Numbered from the stretch's first letter, positions 34,382 to 43,190 are shown. The stretch is 64,000 nt of DNA from Roseimicrobium gellanilyticum (GCF_003315205.1 NZ_QNRR01000002.1:590881-654880), one strand, 5' to 3'. The notes: generated by a model from the letters alone, not told the origin. Made by a program: numbers and translations.

Positions 34382-34434
34382 TCGTCTTTTGGATTGCTGT
34401 TGAGTTTGGGAGCCAAATTCCGGCTGGCAGTTCT

Positions 34435-35133
34435 TCAGGGCTTCACTTCCACGTCCAGAATTGTGAACCCCGTAGAGACGGACGAATCTCCATGCTGGGT
34501 AAAGAGATTTGTGCCTTCGCCCATGTCCTTCAGTGGCACTGCTGTCCCAGACTTGGAGTCCAGAGGCTGGATCCCCACGCTGCTGTCGTTCATCCCTACG
34601 ATGACACCACTGCTCCAGGACCTTCCCCGCGTTTTTGTTCCTTTGGCATCGACATTCCACTTTGGTGACCAGGTGGCGATGACCGGATTTTCAAACACCA
34701 ACGGAATGCTTCCTGAAGCACTATCGGACAGTCCGCTCGTCATGGCCCAGTGGTTTTCTCCGGCTTCGACGGCTTGCTTGAAGCTTGGTGCTTTGCCAAT
34801 GTCTCCGTCAGGAACAAACTGGCTCATGGGGCAGCCCAACATCAACTCATTGTCGATGATGTTCTTCTGGAACAGAATTCGGAAGACCTCATTGGAGCTT
34901 TGCGGATTGGCCAGGGCGGCATCCGGATACTTTCCTCCGTGATCCGATGAGTACATTCTCAGTGCGGTAATGATCTGACGGCAATTCGAGATGCCAATCG
35001 TGATGTTACCCCTCTTCGAAATGCGTCCAAAGGTGGGAATGAACATGGATGCGAGCAGGCAGGCCGCAGTCAGGACCACCAGAATGTGCAGGCAGCCAAA
35101 GCGAGAGCGGTTCGGTTTTATGACATCACTCAT
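34435..35133 (-). CDS. Pseudopilin-like protein, array member 4
   Basis: 232 residues: MSDVIKPNRSRFGCLHILVV opens a membrane helix (about 14-33), then GISNCRQIITALRMYSSDHG and KYPD, FGC-like LGCPMSQFVPDGDIG, AGENHWAMTSGLSDSASGSI, and NDSSVGIQPLDSKSGTAVPL. Same layout as its neighbours. The start ATG overlaps the stop of the broken member 3 by four bases (ATGA), so it was probably translated by coupling to that gene and may be expressed less well since the stop codon arose. The gap to member 5 is 53 bases. Confidence 0.7.
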   Translation of the reverse strand: MSDVIKPNRSRFGCLHILVVLTAACLLASMFIPTFGRISKRGNITIGISNCRQIITALRMYSSDHGGKYPDAALANPQSSNEVFRILFQKNIIDNELMLGCPMSQFVPDGDIGKAPSFKQAVEAGENHWAMTSGLSDSASGSIPLVFENPVIATWSPKWNVDAKGTKTRGRSWSSGVIVGMNDSSVGIQPLDSKSGTAVPLKDMGEGTNLFTQHGDSSVSTGFTILDVEVKP

Positions 35134-35825
35134 TTTTCTTCAATATCTAGGATCTCACCCGTCGGAAAGGCGGTTGGGTCTATCGCTGCCTCGAAAAGGT
35201 CCTTCCCATGCACCTTCTTCAGAGGCACTGCCGTCCCTTTCATCGTTTCCAGTGGTCGAAGCGAAACCGAGCTGTCATTCATTCCAATGATGACGCCCTT
35301 GCTCCATGACCGACCGCGCACACCGGTCCCCTGAGCGTCGGGGTTCCACACGGGGGGCCAGGTCGCCTTGGCCGGATTCTCAAAGACCAGCGGAATCTCG
35401 CCCGGGGCACTATCCGAAAGTCCCTCCGTCATCGCCCAGTGATTCTCTCCTGCTTCGACGGCATGGGCAAACTGAGGTCCTTCTCCGATGTTTCCATCGG
35501 GAACAAAGCGGCTGACAGGACTACCGAAAGTCGATTCGTTATCGACGATCTTCTCCTGAACCAGCACCCGAAAAACTTAATTCGAGCTCTGCGGGTCAGC
35601 CATCGCTGCGTACGGATAATTGCCGTTATGATCGGCGGCATAGGTGCGCAGAGCATTGATCACGTGACGGCAATTCTGAATGCCCTTGGTAAGGTTGCCT
35701 CGTGCGCTGATTTGCCCACACCGGGGAATGAACTGGCTGGCGACCAGGACAAAGGCAACCAAGGCCACCGTATTGCGGAAGATGGACCACCAGGGATTCT
35801 TTGAGCGAGGAGGTTCTTCGAACAT
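35130..35825 (-). pseudogene. Pseudopilin-like protein, array member 3, with internal stop
   Basis: The full frame has 231 codons of family sequence with a TAA at codon 83 (35579-35577). The five paralogues read S-S-N-E-V-F-R or equivalent there, and here the DNA is AAT TAA GTT; a single change from GAA (Glu) to TAA explains it. Before the stop: membrane helix and IQNCRHVINALRTYAADHNG; after it: FGSPVSRFVPDGNIG, AGENHWAMTEGLSDSAPGEI, and GMNDSSVSLRPLETMKGTAV. Both halves are otherwise intact, so the change is recent or an assembly error. A GTG at 35567 could restart the downstream half. Stop overlaps the start of member 4. Confidence 0.75.
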
Positions 35826-35834
35826 CGGGTTTGT

Positions 35835-36515
35835 TTAATCCACATCCAGCACCGCACTTTCCGTGAGCGTTGCGGGATCCATGGTCACTTCAAAGGAGTC
35901 CTTCTCTTCCGTGTCTGTGCCGAAGTGCTTCCTCAAGGGCACTTCCGTTCCTTTCTTCAATGCCAATGGATGAAGCGAGACACTCGAGTCATTCGAACCC
36001 AAGATGACCCCGCCTCTCCATGAGCGGCCTCGCGTAGGTGTCCCTCGGGCGTCCAGATTCCACGCAGGTGGCCAGGTGGCGATGGCGGGATTCTCGTACA
36101 CCAGCGGCGCGTATCCGGTGGCACTGTCATCGAGACCGGCTGTCATCGCCCAGTGATTCTCTCCTGCTTTCAAGGCCTCAGCGTGGTTGGCGTCATCACC
36201 AATGTTGCCATCAGGCACGAATGGACTGAGGGGGCAGCCAAAGATCCGTTCGTTGGTGACGATGTCCTCCTTGAACAGGATGCGGAAGACTTCGTTCGAG
36301 CCTCGCGGATTTGCCAGAGATTTGTCCGGATAGTCTCCACCATGGTCCGCGGCATAGGCGCGCAGTGCGGAGATGATTCTCCTGCAATTGGACACGCCTT
36401 CCTGGATACGGTTCTTCTCCATGATTTCTGCAGGGCTGGGAGCAAGCCGCAGGACGATGAGCGCAGGCACCAAAAGGCCGAAAATGACTGGCATGCACGA
36501 TGCTTTCGATTTCAT
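35835..36515 (-). CDS. Pseudopilin-like protein, array member 2
   Basis: 226 residues from MKSKASCMPVIFGLLVPALI, a short membrane helix right at the N-terminus (about 7-25), then GVSNCRRIISALRAYAADHG and DYPDKSLANP, FGCPLSPFVPDGNIG, AGENHWAMTAGLDDSATGYA, NPAIATWPPAWNLDARGT and NDSSVSLHPLALKKGTEVPL. A longer upstream frame reaching 36605 overlaps member 1 and is not believed. The gap to the next member is only 9 bases. Compared with members 4 and 5 its C-terminal loop carries an insertion (HFGTDTEEKDSFEV). Confidence 0.7.
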   Translation of the reverse strand: MKSKASCMPVIFGLLVPALIVLRLAPSPAEIMEKNRIQEGVSNCRRIISALRAYAADHGGDYPDKSLANPRGSNEVFRILFKEDIVTNERIFGCPLSPFVPDGNIGDDANHAEALKAGENHWAMTAGLDDSATGYAPLVYENPAIATWPPAWNLDARGTPTRGRSWRGGVILGSNDSSVSLHPLALKKGTEVPLRKHFGTDTEEKDSFEVTMDPATLTESAVLDVD

Positions 36516-36522
36516 GGGGCTC

Positions 36523-37212
36523 TTACTCCACATCCAGCACCTCACCCTTCGGGAAGGTCGTCGGGTTGATGGCCGCCTCGAAGGCATCCTTCCCGCTGGA
36601 GGCATCGGGCTTCAACCCCACGGCTGCGCCACTCTTGGCAGCCATGGGTTGCGAAGCCACGGCAGTGTCATTCGTTCCGATGATGACGGTGTTATTCTTC
36701 CACGTGCGACCACGGACGGGTTTCTCTTCCACATCAGCATTCCATTTGGGAGGCCATGTGGCGTTTACCGGATTTTCATAAACCACGGGAATGGCCCCTG
36801 CCGAGGAGTCATTCAGCCCTGCGGTCATGGCCCAGTGATTCTCGCCAGCCTGCACTGCCTTCCCATACTTCGTGGACTGAGGTCCGATATAGGCGTCTTC
36901 GATCTTGCCATCGGGCTCGAAAGGACTGGGCGGACACCCGAAGATCGCTTCGTTGTCGAGGATTTGCTCCTCAAAGAGCTGGCGAAACGCTGCGTTGGCC
37001 GTCTTTGTCCCATTGATGTGGGCGTCGGGATACTTGCCGTTGTGGTCCGAGGCATAGATGCGCAATGCCACCAGGATCTGGCGGCAGTTTGAGATGCCCT
37101 TGGTGATCTGGCTTCGCTCGGAAATTCGGTCACATGCCACCGTTCCCAGCAGCGTCACTGCCAGCAATCCCACGCCATACTCCACCTTGGTAAATCTCGA
37201 CCTGCCTTGCAT
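36523..37212 (-). CDS. Pseudopilin-like protein, array member 1
   Basis: 229 residues: MQGRSRFTKVEYGVGLLAVT and a membrane helix with a Cys at its end (LLGTVACDRI, about 18-28), then GISNCRQILVALRIYASDHN and KYPDAHIN, FGCPPSPFEPDGKIE, AGENHWAMTAGLNDSSAGAI and GTNDTAVASQPMAAKSGAAV. The most divergent member: an insertion around DAYIGPQSTKYGK and N-D-T-A-V for N-D-S-S-V. First gene of the tandem array, 61 bases downstream of an orphan histidine kinase on the same strand. Its LLGTVAC segment could be read as a lipobox, though it is not a strict one. Confidence 0.7.
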   Translation of the reverse strand: MQGRSRFTKVEYGVGLLAVTLLGTVACDRISERSQITKGISNCRQILVALRIYASDHNGKYPDAHINGTKTANAAFRQLFEEQILDNEAIFGCPPSPFEPDGKIEDAYIGPQSTKYGKAVQAGENHWAMTAGLNDSSAGAIPVVYENPVNATWPPKWNADVEEKPVRGRTWKNNTVIIGTNDTAVASQPMAAKSGAAVGLKPDASSGKDAFEAAINPTTFPKGEVLDVE

Positions 37213-37273
37213 GCCTCCATGGCATCAGAAAACCTTTTGCTGAACAAGGCGGAACCGGGCCTTCACATACAAT

Positions 37274-39322
37274 TCACACTCCATTCACATTTACCCGCAC
37301 ACTTGCTCCTTCTCCGGGTCTGCTGCTCACCTCCAGCTCCGCGCTAATCTTCCGGGCCCGCTCCTGCATGCCGCGAATGCCAAAGTGACCATCCATTGCC
37401 TGGGCTGCAGTCAGGTCGAATCCCTTGCCGTCATCGGAAATGGTGAGCGCAAGCGTCTCTACAGCTTCATCTCTGGAGAGCTGGACACGGACACTTCGAG
37501 CCTGCGCATACTTCAGCGCATTATTCACCGCTTCACGAGTGATGCGCAGCAGGTGGTGTTGTACGAGAGGCGGTACTTTCAGATCCGTGACGTCGCTCTC
37601 GAACTTGAGCGGGACGGTGGTATTCACCTGCAGGTGTTCCACCAGTGAGCGGAGTGAGGCATCCAGCGGTGCGTCTTGTCGTGAGGCATCACGCAGATCC
37701 CACACGAAGTCCCGTGTGTCCGTTTGCAATCGCCCGAGCAAACGGCGCTGCTGGTCGAGCAGGTCATGAGCCTTCGCATCCGCCACCCGTGGCAGGGCGG
37801 CATCCAGCCGCAGGGACAGCCCTGCGAGCTCCTGCTCCAGTGTGTCATGAAACTCCCGGGCGATGCGCTGGCGTTCTTCCATGATGGCTTCGCGCTGGGC
37901 CTTGGCTTCGATCACTGTGAGCTGTCGCGACACCTGGCGGCGCAGCAGGGCGATCCAGATCAAGGCGAGCAGTGCCAGCGTCATGGCTCCGCCGAAGGCG
38001 AGCCCGATCCGCTCGGAGTTCCACCACGGGGTGCTCTGCAGTATCACCACATCTCGCGCATCACGCAGCCACAGGCGGTATGCGGTGGGCTTGGCGCGAT
38101 AGCCGTCACTGCGCGTTGCAGTCACTCGTGCAAGGCCTGTCAGGCGCAGCAGCGCTCCGCTTTGCACCTCACGTGGCAGAAGGGTGGGGGAGGTGACGTT
38201 GATGCTCACCGGCCCTGTTTGCGTCACCAGCTCCGTAGTGTGGTCACGGTCGGTGCGCTGTGCGACCTGCACCTCCAGAGTGATCAATTCCGCATCACGC
38301 CCATCCTGCAGGCCACCAGGATTCTCCGGCGTCGGTGCAGGCACCGCTTCAGTGCCCACCACGCGACACTCGGCCTCGGTAAGATGAGCGCTGAAGACGC
38401 CCATCTCGGGGAATCCCAGCGCCTCCACCACGTCACCAGCCTTGATACCCGTGTCATCCGTCTGCACAAAGACGCTCTCGTCGCCTTGCCTTAGGAAAAG
38501 TCCTCCCGCCAAGGGCGCACTGAGCGCCACGCCTTGTACCTTCACACGGTGGGCCCGTGAGATCGCGCGTTGCAACTCGGGCAGCGGTATCGGTGGTGAC
38601 TCGAAGGCCTCAGGCGGTGCAGATTTGATGAGTTCCACATCGTCGATGCTGCGCACGCGGATGTATGGCGCTACCAGCTCCCGCCGGTCATTGATGTCAC
38701 CTGCGGCGAGACCCCGGATGCGCAGCTCCGCGTCCACCCAGGGCGGGAGTTCCGTGGGGACTTCATCGAACCGTACCTCCACCACCTTCGCGCCGGTGAG
38801 CAGCCGCAGGGTGAAGGCGTTTTCTCCCACCCGATGGAGTGAGCGTCCGACTCCGGAGAGGGTCACGTAGTGGTAGTGGTACCTTCCGGAGGCCAGGTCA
38901 TCCTGCGTGATCTCTTTCGGTGCTGGAGGCGGCTCATACCGTCCAAGAAACTCGATGGTTTCAGGCTTGATGCCTCCAATGATCAGGCCGTTGTGAGTGA
39001 CTCCGCTTACCCGAAGGCGCGTGCCAATGGCCGGTCGCGGATTGGACTTGGCTGCCCGAATGAAGGTCACACCGGTATCATCCTGGAGGAAGATGGTGTT
39101 CCCCGGGTCCAGGAAGGTCACGACCGCATCCAGAGAAACCGCTGCTGGGTCACCGTCCTTTGGCGTCACATGCGCGGCAATGTCGCGTGCCGTGGTGAGT
39201 GTCTGGGCGGCCGCCTGCTGCGCAAAGAGTACTGCCACAGCCACGACACCCGCGAGCAACGCCCTGTGGAGGGAGGCGCAGCGGCGGTGAGCCTGCGGAC
39301 AATCTGGCGAAGACAGGGGCAT
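37274..39322 (-). CDS. NarL-type sensor histidine kinase with OB-fold-like sensor
   Basis: 682 residues. Signal or membrane helix near the N-terminus (HRALLAGVVAVAVLFAQQAA), a large extracytoplasmic part of about 380 residues with repeated OB-like strands (for example NTIFLQDDTGVTFIRAAKSN and GGLFLRQGDESVFVQTDDTG), a membrane helix at about 445-465, then a HisKA_3 domain with the phospho-acceptor His492 in REFHDTLEQELAGLSLRLDA, and a HATPase domain (REAVNNALKYAQA, ISDDGKGFD, HFGIRGMQERA). Usually followed by a LuxR-type response regulator; none is next to it. A start at 39364 is less likely. Ligand unknown. The downstream tandem array may be cotranscribed with it. Confidence 0.93.
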   Translation of the reverse strand: MPLSSPDCPQAHRRCASLHRALLAGVVAVAVLFAQQAAAQTLTTARDIAAHVTPKDGDPAAVSLDAVVTFLDPGNTIFLQDDTGVTFIRAAKSNPRPAIGTRLRVSGVTHNGLIIGGIKPETIEFLGRYEPPPAPKEITQDDLASGRYHYHYVTLSGVGRSLHRVGENAFTLRLLTGAKVVEVRFDEVPTELPPWVDAELRIRGLAAGDINDRRELVAPYIRVRSIDDVELIKSAPPEAFESPPIPLPELQRAISRAHRVKVQGVALSAPLAGGLFLRQGDESVFVQTDDTGIKAGDVVEALGFPEMGVFSAHLTEAECRVVGTEAVPAPTPENPGGLQDGRDAELITLEVQVAQRTDRDHTTELVTQTGPVSINVTSPTLLPREVQSGALLRLTGLARVTATRSDGYRAKPTAYRLWLRDARDVVILQSTPWWNSERIGLAFGGAMTLALLALIWIALLRRQVSRQLTVIEAKAQREAIMEERQRIAREFHDTLEQELAGLSLRLDAALPRVADAKAHDLLDQQRRLLGRLQTDTRDFVWDLRDASRQDAPLDASLRSLVEHLQVNTTVPLKFESDVTDLKVPPLVQHHLLRITREAVNNALKYAQARSVRVQLSRDEAVETLALTISDDGKGFDLTAAQAMDGHFGIRGMQERARKISAELEVSSRPGEGASVRVNVNGV

Positions 39323-39399
39323 GGTGGGACAACTCTTATCCCACCAAAGCACAAGCTGCCACACCTGGGTAGTGCGATGACTGGCACCGCCGAAGCGGC

Positions 39400-39660
39400 C
39401 TAGCTCGAGCTCTTCTTCCCGGCGAACAGGCGAAAGACCAGAAGGATGAGAATCGCACCCACGACGGAGGCGATGAAGCCCGCCGGTTCATTGGGCGCAT
39501 ACCACCCGAGTTGCCGTCCGAGGAAGCCCGCGACAAACGCGCCCGCGATGCCGAGCAGCATCGTGATGATACAGCCTCCAGGATCGCGTCCGGGAGTGAG
39601 GAACTTGGCAATGACCCCGACGACGAGGCCGATGATTAGTGTCCAGAGGAATTCCATCAT
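39400..39660 (-). CDS. GlsB/YeaQ/YmgE-type small membrane protein
   Basis: 86 residues from MMEFLWTLIIGLVVGVIAKF. Three membrane helices with Gly-rich loops: LVVGVIAKFLTPGRDPGGCI carries the hallmark G-x-I-A-x-x-L-x-P-G-x-x-P-G-G motif, then LLGIAGAFVAGFLG and FIASVVGAILILLVFRLF. This is the transglycosylase-associated (Tag) family of small stress-linked membrane proteins; the name does not imply enzymatic activity. It stands alone between the kinase and the phosphodiesterase gene. Confidence 0.93.
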   Translation of the reverse strand: MMEFLWTLIIGLVVGVIAKFLTPGRDPGGCIITMLLGIAGAFVAGFLGRQLGWYAPNEPAGFIASVVGAILILLVFRLFAGKKSSS

Positions 39661-39815
39661 GGGAGTAGATAAGGTTATCGCATGCTCTGACCGGACATCC
39701 GGTCCCACGTTGAATCGTTTCGCGTGTTTTACATGGCCTCATCACGTGAAGTTCTCCTTTTGTGGGAGGGGGAGGCTGTAAGTGCGGTGCTGTCAGCCCC
39801 GTATTCGGAGGAAGC

Positions 39816-41198
39816 ATGCATCGCCGCCTCTCCCTCCTCCTTGCCATTGGTGCCGTCGTTCTCGGGTTTTCCCATTCTTCATCTGGTGCCGACTCGGACA
39901 GGCACGTCATTCTCATCAGTGTGGACGGCCTGGCCCACTACTACTTCGAAGACCCGAAGGCGGAGATGCCGACCATCCGGCGCCTGGCCGCAGAGGGGGC
40001 TCGCGCGAAGCACATGACCACCTCCCTGCCCACCGTCACCTGGCCGAACCACACCACTCTTGTCACGGGTGTGCATGCAGGGAAGCACGGCGTGATAGGC
40101 AATGACTTCTTCGATCGCAAAGAGCAGAAGGTGGTGGCTTACATCCCAGACCCCGTTTTCAACAAGGATGAGATCGTCAAGACACCCACCATCTATGACG
40201 TGGTCCATGATGCCGGGATGAGTACGGCTGGCATCTGCTGGCCTGCCTCCCGTGGCGCCAAGTCCTGGGACTGGACCATTCCTGATGTTTTCGACCAGGC
40301 GACCTTCGAGCAATACAGCACGCCTTCACTGTTGGCAGAGTGTCGTGAAGCGGGCATCCCCTTCGAGAAACAGAATGAGTGGTGCAAGGCCGGGACCGCT
40401 GGCAAACCCATGCGCGACTGGCTGTACGCCAATCTCGCCTGCCACATCATTCGCAAGCACAAACCCAAACTCATGTGCCTGCACTACATGAGCGTGGATG
40501 GTCTGCAGCATGGCTACGGCAGCAAGACTCCCGAAGCCTACTGGGCCATCAATGACTCAGACAACCGCATTCGCCAGGTGGTGGAGGCGGTGGAGGACGC
40601 CGGTCTCAAGGACAAGACGACCTTCGTCGTGACAGCGGACCATGGCTTCATCACCTACAAGAAGCGCATTCAGCCGAATGTGCTGCTCAAAAAGGAAGGA
40701 CTCATCAAGGCCGCCTTGGGAAACAAAGTCACCGAGCGTCGCGTGTGGTGCCACGCCCAAGGGGTGGCGTACATCTACATCCTGGACCAGGCGAATCGTG
40801 ATGCCCTGTTGAAAGACCTGACTCCGAAGCTCGCAGCGCTCGAAGGCATCGAGGAGGTGATTGAAGAGAAGGACTTCGCCAAGTATGGTCTGGAGACAGC
40901 AGCCAAGGACCCGCGCATGCCAGACCTGATTCTCTCCCCCAAGGATGGATACGTCATCGGTGGCGACGTCGGTGGCGATGAGTTGGTGGTTGCCGCAGAT
41001 GCGCCCAAGGGGGCGCATGGCTACTCCCCGGCAAACCCACTGATGGATGCAAGCTTCGTAATCAGCGGCGCGGGCATCAAGAAAGGGGTGATTATTGACA
41101 AGATGGCCAACATCGATGTGGCTCCCACCATGGCGAAGCTACTCGGCGTCGAAATCAAGGGTGCGGACGGTCGCGTGCTCACGGAGGTGCTGAAGTGA
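39816..41198 (+). CDS. Secreted nucleotide-pyrophosphatase/phosphodiesterase-like enzyme
   Basis: 460 residues from MHRRLSLLLAIGAVVLGFSH, with GGAGGA five bases upstream of the ATG. After the signal peptide (about 1-26) comes the alkaline-phosphatase-superfamily core: metal Asp in VILISVDGL, nucleophile Thr in the TVTWPNHTTLVTGVHAGKHG block, second-site ligands in MSVDGLQHGYG and TADHG, and a final His in GAHGYSPANPLMDASFVISG. These residues match the type I phosphodiesterase/nucleotide pyrophosphatase (NPP) family, acting on phosphodiesters or possibly glycan phosphates. It overlaps the following PL6 lyase gene by four bases, so they are translated together. Confidence 0.92.
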   Translation: MHRRLSLLLAIGAVVLGFSHSSSGADSDRHVILISVDGLAHYYFEDPKAEMPTIRRLAAEGARAKHMTTSLPTVTWPNHTTLVTGVHAGKHGVIGNDFFDRKEQKVVAYIPDPVFNKDEIVKTPTIYDVVHDAGMSTAGICWPASRGAKSWDWTIPDVFDQATFEQYSTPSLLAECREAGIPFEKQNEWCKAGTAGKPMRDWLYANLACHIIRKHKPKLMCLHYMSVDGLQHGYGSKTPEAYWAINDSDNRIRQVVEAVEDAGLKDKTTFVVTADHGFITYKKRIQPNVLLKKEGLIKAALGNKVTERRVWCHAQGVAYIYILDQANRDALLKDLTPKLAALEGIEEVIEEKDFAKYGLETAAKDPRMPDLILSPKDGYVIGGDVGGDELVVAADAPKGAHGYSPANPLMDASFVISGAGIKKGVIIDKMANIDVAPTMAKLLGVEIKGADGRVLTEVLK

Positions 41199-42523
41199 GA
41201 GCGCGGCACCTTCTGTCGCTCGCGGTTATCGGCCTGTCACTCCAAGTGGGTGGAAACGTCACCGCCGCTGAGTCTCGCATTGCAGCAAACGATGTCGCTG
41301 CCTTCGACGCTGCGGTGAGCGCTGCCAAGCCGGGAGATGCCATCCTGCTTGAGGCAGGCGAGTGGAAGGATGTCGCGCTTGTACTCAGGGGAGCGGCCAG
41401 CAAAGCCCAACCCATCACGCTCCGAGCGGCAACGCCTGGCACGGTGAAGTTTACCGGTGATAGCAGTCTGAGGCTCTCAGGCAACCATCTCGTCGTGGAG
41501 GGACTCTGGTTTCACAATTGTTTCCCTCTGAAGTGGGATGTGGTGATGTTCCGCGAAGACTCGAAGAAGCTGGCAAACGACTGCACGCTCCGTGACTGTG
41601 CCATCACCCAGGACTCGGAGACCAAGGATAGCAAGGAACGGAAGTGGGTCTCGCTCTACGGAGTGGGTCACAAGGTGGAGCGCTGCCACTTTGAGGGAAA
41701 GACGAGCAAGGGAACACTGCTGGTCGCCTGGCTGCCGGAGAAGGAGGGGGAACCTCCGAAGCATGAGATCATGGGCAACTACTTCGGTCCCCGCCCGAAG
41801 CTGGGAAAGAACGGAGGGGAGATCATCCGCCTGGGAGACAGTGATACGTCCATGCAGGACGCCGCCTGTGTGGTGAAAGGCAATCTCTTTGAGAAATGCG
41901 ACGGCGAAGTGGAATGCATCTCCAACAAATCGTGCGGTAACGAATACTCCGGCAACACCTTCATCGAGTGCCAGGGGACGCTTACGCTTCGTCACGGGAA
42001 TCGCTGTCTGGTCATGAACAATTGGTTTGATGGCAGGCACCGCAAATTCACCGGCGGCATCCGGGTGATTGGCGAGCACCACGCTGTCGTGGGGAATCAT
42101 CTTCAGGGACTGGAGGGCGATGGCGCCCGTACGGCAATCTGCGTCATGAACGGCATCAAGGACTCGCCTGCCAATGGCTACCTCCAGGTGAAGGCGGCGA
42201 AGATCACAGGCAATTCCATTCTCGATTGCAAGCACAGCATCATCATTGGTTATGCGGATGAAGATGTGCAGGCGCTCATGCCGCCGGAGTGCACCTTTGC
42301 ACAGAACACCATTCAGACCCGGGGAGACAAGGCCATCGAATTGGTGGAGACCGCAGCGGCAGTGAAATGGACTGGCAACCGGGTTGGTGGAGGAGAGACA
42401 GGCCTGCCGCCCAATGATGGAATCGTCATGACAGATGGACAGGCGTCACATCCAACCGCTGTCGCAGGGCCTCTGCCTCGTGCTGAAGTGGGTGTGAAAT
42501 GGATTTCTGCTTTGGGAAAGTAG
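41195..42523 (+). CDS. Polysaccharide lyase family 6 (chondroitinase-B/alginate-lyase type)
   Basis: 442 residues beginning at a GTG (41195) that overlaps the previous stop (GTGA). Signal peptide about 1-25, then a right-handed beta-helix with the PL6 active-site segments: KCDGEVECISNKSCGNEYSG, with the catalytic Lys in N-K-S-C-G-N, and TLTLRHGNRCLVMNNWFDGR, with the catalytic Arg in R-H-G-N; then FTGGIRVIGEHHAVVGNHLQ. PL6 enzymes cleave alginate or dermatan/chondroitin sulphate by beta-elimination. Which polymer cannot be told. Coupled to an NPP-type phosphodiesterase, a pairing not expected from plain alginate use loci. Confidence 0.95.
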   Translation: MRARHLLSLAVIGLSLQVGGNVTAAESRIAANDVAAFDAAVSAAKPGDAILLEAGEWKDVALVLRGAASKAQPITLRAATPGTVKFTGDSSLRLSGNHLVVEGLWFHNCFPLKWDVVMFREDSKKLANDCTLRDCAITQDSETKDSKERKWVSLYGVGHKVERCHFEGKTSKGTLLVAWLPEKEGEPPKHEIMGNYFGPRPKLGKNGGEIIRLGDSDTSMQDAACVVKGNLFEKCDGEVECISNKSCGNEYSGNTFIECQGTLTLRHGNRCLVMNNWFDGRHRKFTGGIRVIGEHHAVVGNHLQGLEGDGARTAICVMNGIKDSPANGYLQVKAAKITGNSILDCKHSIIIGYADEDVQALMPPECTFAQNTIQTRGDKAIELVETAAAVKWTGNRVGGGETGLPPNDGIVMTDGQASHPTAVAGPLPRAEVGVKWISALGK

Positions 42524-42764
42524 GTGCAATTCGCAATGTAGGGGTGGCCCTGATGCACGATTAAGCGAGAAGATTGCATCCATGCATGATGCAATTTTTC
42601 TCATCAATAAGGTCATGGGATTATTCAGCCCGGAAATGTGGATGAAGTCACGCACGGGTCGAATGGGGTGCGAGATCTGATCGTCGAATTGATAAGCAAG
42701 CCACAGTCTGCCGTCATGGTGACGGAGCACATCGCAGCTTGCGGAAACCAAACCCCCTTGAACC

Positions 42765-43109
42765 ATGAAACTGCCAGTAATCGCCTTGTGCACGATGCTC
42801 TCTGCATTCGCCCTGCCGGCGACAGCAGACACGCTGCAAACGCGTACGGCGGAATTCAACGGTGCCCCGGCTCAGGGACAGACGCTGCTCTTTAACGGCG
42901 ACTCTTCTGATGCCCAGTTGGTGAAGCGCAAGCATCGCCACCGCCACCACAGCCACCGTCATTCCGGCTACCGATACCGTGGCCACCACCACCATCACCA
43001 CAACTACTACCGCCCGTACTACAGGCCTTACTATTACGGTCGCCCGTACTACTACGACCCGTACCGGTATTCCTACCCGCGCGGTGGCTTCTACTTCCGC
43101 ATCTTCTAA
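42765..43109 (+). CDS. Secreted His/Tyr/Arg-rich protein
   Basis: 114 residues. Signal peptide at 1-22 (MKLPVIALCTMLSAFALPAT), then a short polar linker and a C-terminal half dominated by His, Tyr, Arg and Pro: KRKHRHRHHSHRHSGYRYRG, six consecutive His, then YYRPYYRPYYYGRPYYYDPY. Such runs can bind metals or form a sticky, low-complexity surface layer. No known family, but the pattern is one commonly annotated as 'hypothetical' in this phylum. A terminator follows 50 bases on. The 241-base gap before it has no other gene. Confidence 0.8.
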   Translation: MKLPVIALCTMLSAFALPATADTLQTRTAEFNGAPAQGQTLLFNGDSSDAQLVKRKHRHRHHSHRHSGYRYRGHHHHHHNYYRPYYRPYYYGRPYYYDPYRYSYPRGGFYFRIF

Positions 43110-43158
43110 CGGTGATGCGGCTATAACGATCGAATCGTACCGAGCTGGAAATGCAAAA

Positions 43159-43190
43159 GGCGGCACCTCCGGGTGCCGCCTCTTTTTTTT
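43159..43190 (+). terminator. Terminator after the His/Tyr-rich gene
   Basis: GGCGGCACC (43159-43167), loop TCC, GGTGCCGCC (about 43172-43180), then TC and eight Ts. It lies 50 bases past the His/Tyr-rich gene stop and 27 bases before the end of the ThuA gene, which comes from the other side. Confidence 0.9.
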
